From: CAZWHE01 sp964633825 | Lineage (GTDB): Bacteria > Planctomycetota > B15-G4 > CAYZWU01 | Length of the DNA stretch: 15,249 bases | Reading direction: 5' to 3' | Assembly: GCA_964633825.1 (NCBI GenBank) | Contig: CAZWHE010000102.1 | Span: 1 to 15,249 of the forward strand | Shown here: positions 14,920-15,249 of the stretch, piece after piece | Numbering within the stretch: the stretch's first letter is position 1 | Layout of the letters: each line of letters begins with the position of its first letter | Made by a program: the position numbers and the translations under genes | The notes under the pieces: generated by a model | Seen by the model: the letters and a program-made list of their open reading frames with translations, nothing else | Database searches by the model: none | Told to the model about the DNA's origin: nothing

Positions 14920-15249
14920 CGCAGACCCTCTTTTCGTATCAGGCTACTGGGGTAATTTTTATCTTGGCCAGGTTTCGGCTGGACAATCCGCAGACAGCCC
15001 ATGCTTAAATTCAGGTGATCCATCTTCGACCATGATCGACGGAACAACGAGCACGGATCATGTGCAGGACTCCGGAATCGTAGATATGGGCTACCACTAT
15101 GATGACAGCCCGGCGGGTATGTTCTTGCTTTCTGTAGAGGGTTATCCTCTCCATGCCGGTCAAAGCGCGACTTTCGCTGTGACCGACGGCCAGTCGAATA
15201 AAAACACATGGTTGGTATACAGTCTCACCGGCTTGGGCAGCACTTATGT
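14852..15249 (+). pseudogene. Frame-shifted C-terminal continuation of the beta-helix protein, 3' partial
   Basis: In the frame one base on from the preceding gene, 14852 to the window end is open and reads 'SSSSALVRYCDVKGGW', 'GNIDADPLFV', 'SPCLNSGDPSS', 'DSGIVDMGYHYDDSPAG' and 'LVYSLTGLGSTY'. These are the expected coil end, the 'ADPLF...SPC' tail and the start of a C-terminal beta module for this protein family. It has no start of its own and belongs with the frame at 13873. The C-terminal module differs from that of the two genes at the window start. The gene continues past the window. Confidence 0.8.

Noticed and set aside
1..15249. tRNA, rRNA, CRISPR arrays, transposase or integrase genes
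   Set aside because: I looked for them by eye on both strands and saw none; small structured RNAs could still be missed without a covariance search.

Overview
The window looks like a contig from an uncultured, GC-rich, Gram-negative-type bacterium. Secreted right-handed beta-helix proteins with 'ADPLF...SPCINKG' tails, a POT transporter, a DUF2157/GDYXXLXY pair and a dynamin-like GTPase together suggest a deep lineage of the FCB or Planctomycetes kind. That placement is inference; no rRNA or marker gene is present.

Layout. (1) 1-2789: two tandem, AT-richer genes for secreted parallel beta-helix proteins. The first is cut by the window start. They share the same C-terminal module and a 134-base block with no differences. 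(2) 2790-3105: a convergent intergenic region almost filled by a long nested palindrome, whose right arm contains the stop codon of the next gene. (3) 3091-4860 (minus): a membrane-anchored bacterial dynamin-like GTPase. (4) 4861-5103: a divergent promoter region carrying a REPIN-like pair of inverted 24-mers. (5) 5104-7244: an M29-type metallo-aminopeptidase overlapping a DegT/DnrJ/EryC1 sugar aminotransferase by 4 bases. (6) 7245-7386: a spacer with three copies of a short repeat. (7) 7387-13591: a compact co-directional run. It holds a secreted TPR protein with a cysteine-rich tail, a NapH-like iron-sulfur membrane protein fused to a one-cysteine HMA-like domain, a POT-family transporter, a DUF2157 membrane protein, a GDYXXLXY-like protein and YqeY. 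(8) 13592-15249: a sharp fall to AT-rich DNA and a third secreted beta-helix gene, which is frameshifted near its 3' end and runs off the window.

How the genes may work together. The aminopeptidase and the POT transporter suit growth on peptides. The most suggestive unit is the cysteine-tailed TPR protein plus the NapH/HMA fusion. Predicted topology puts the iron-sulfur clusters in the cytoplasm and the HMA-like domain outside, where the secreted cysteine-rich partner also resides. This would fit trans-membrane electron delivery to a metal- or thiol-handling protein, which is a hypothesis. The beta-helix genes are an expanded surface or secreted family. Their patchy composition, shared block and frameshift suggest recombination and decay in an otherwise stable, GC-rich chromosome. 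No tRNA, rRNA, CRISPR array or transposase gene was recognised.
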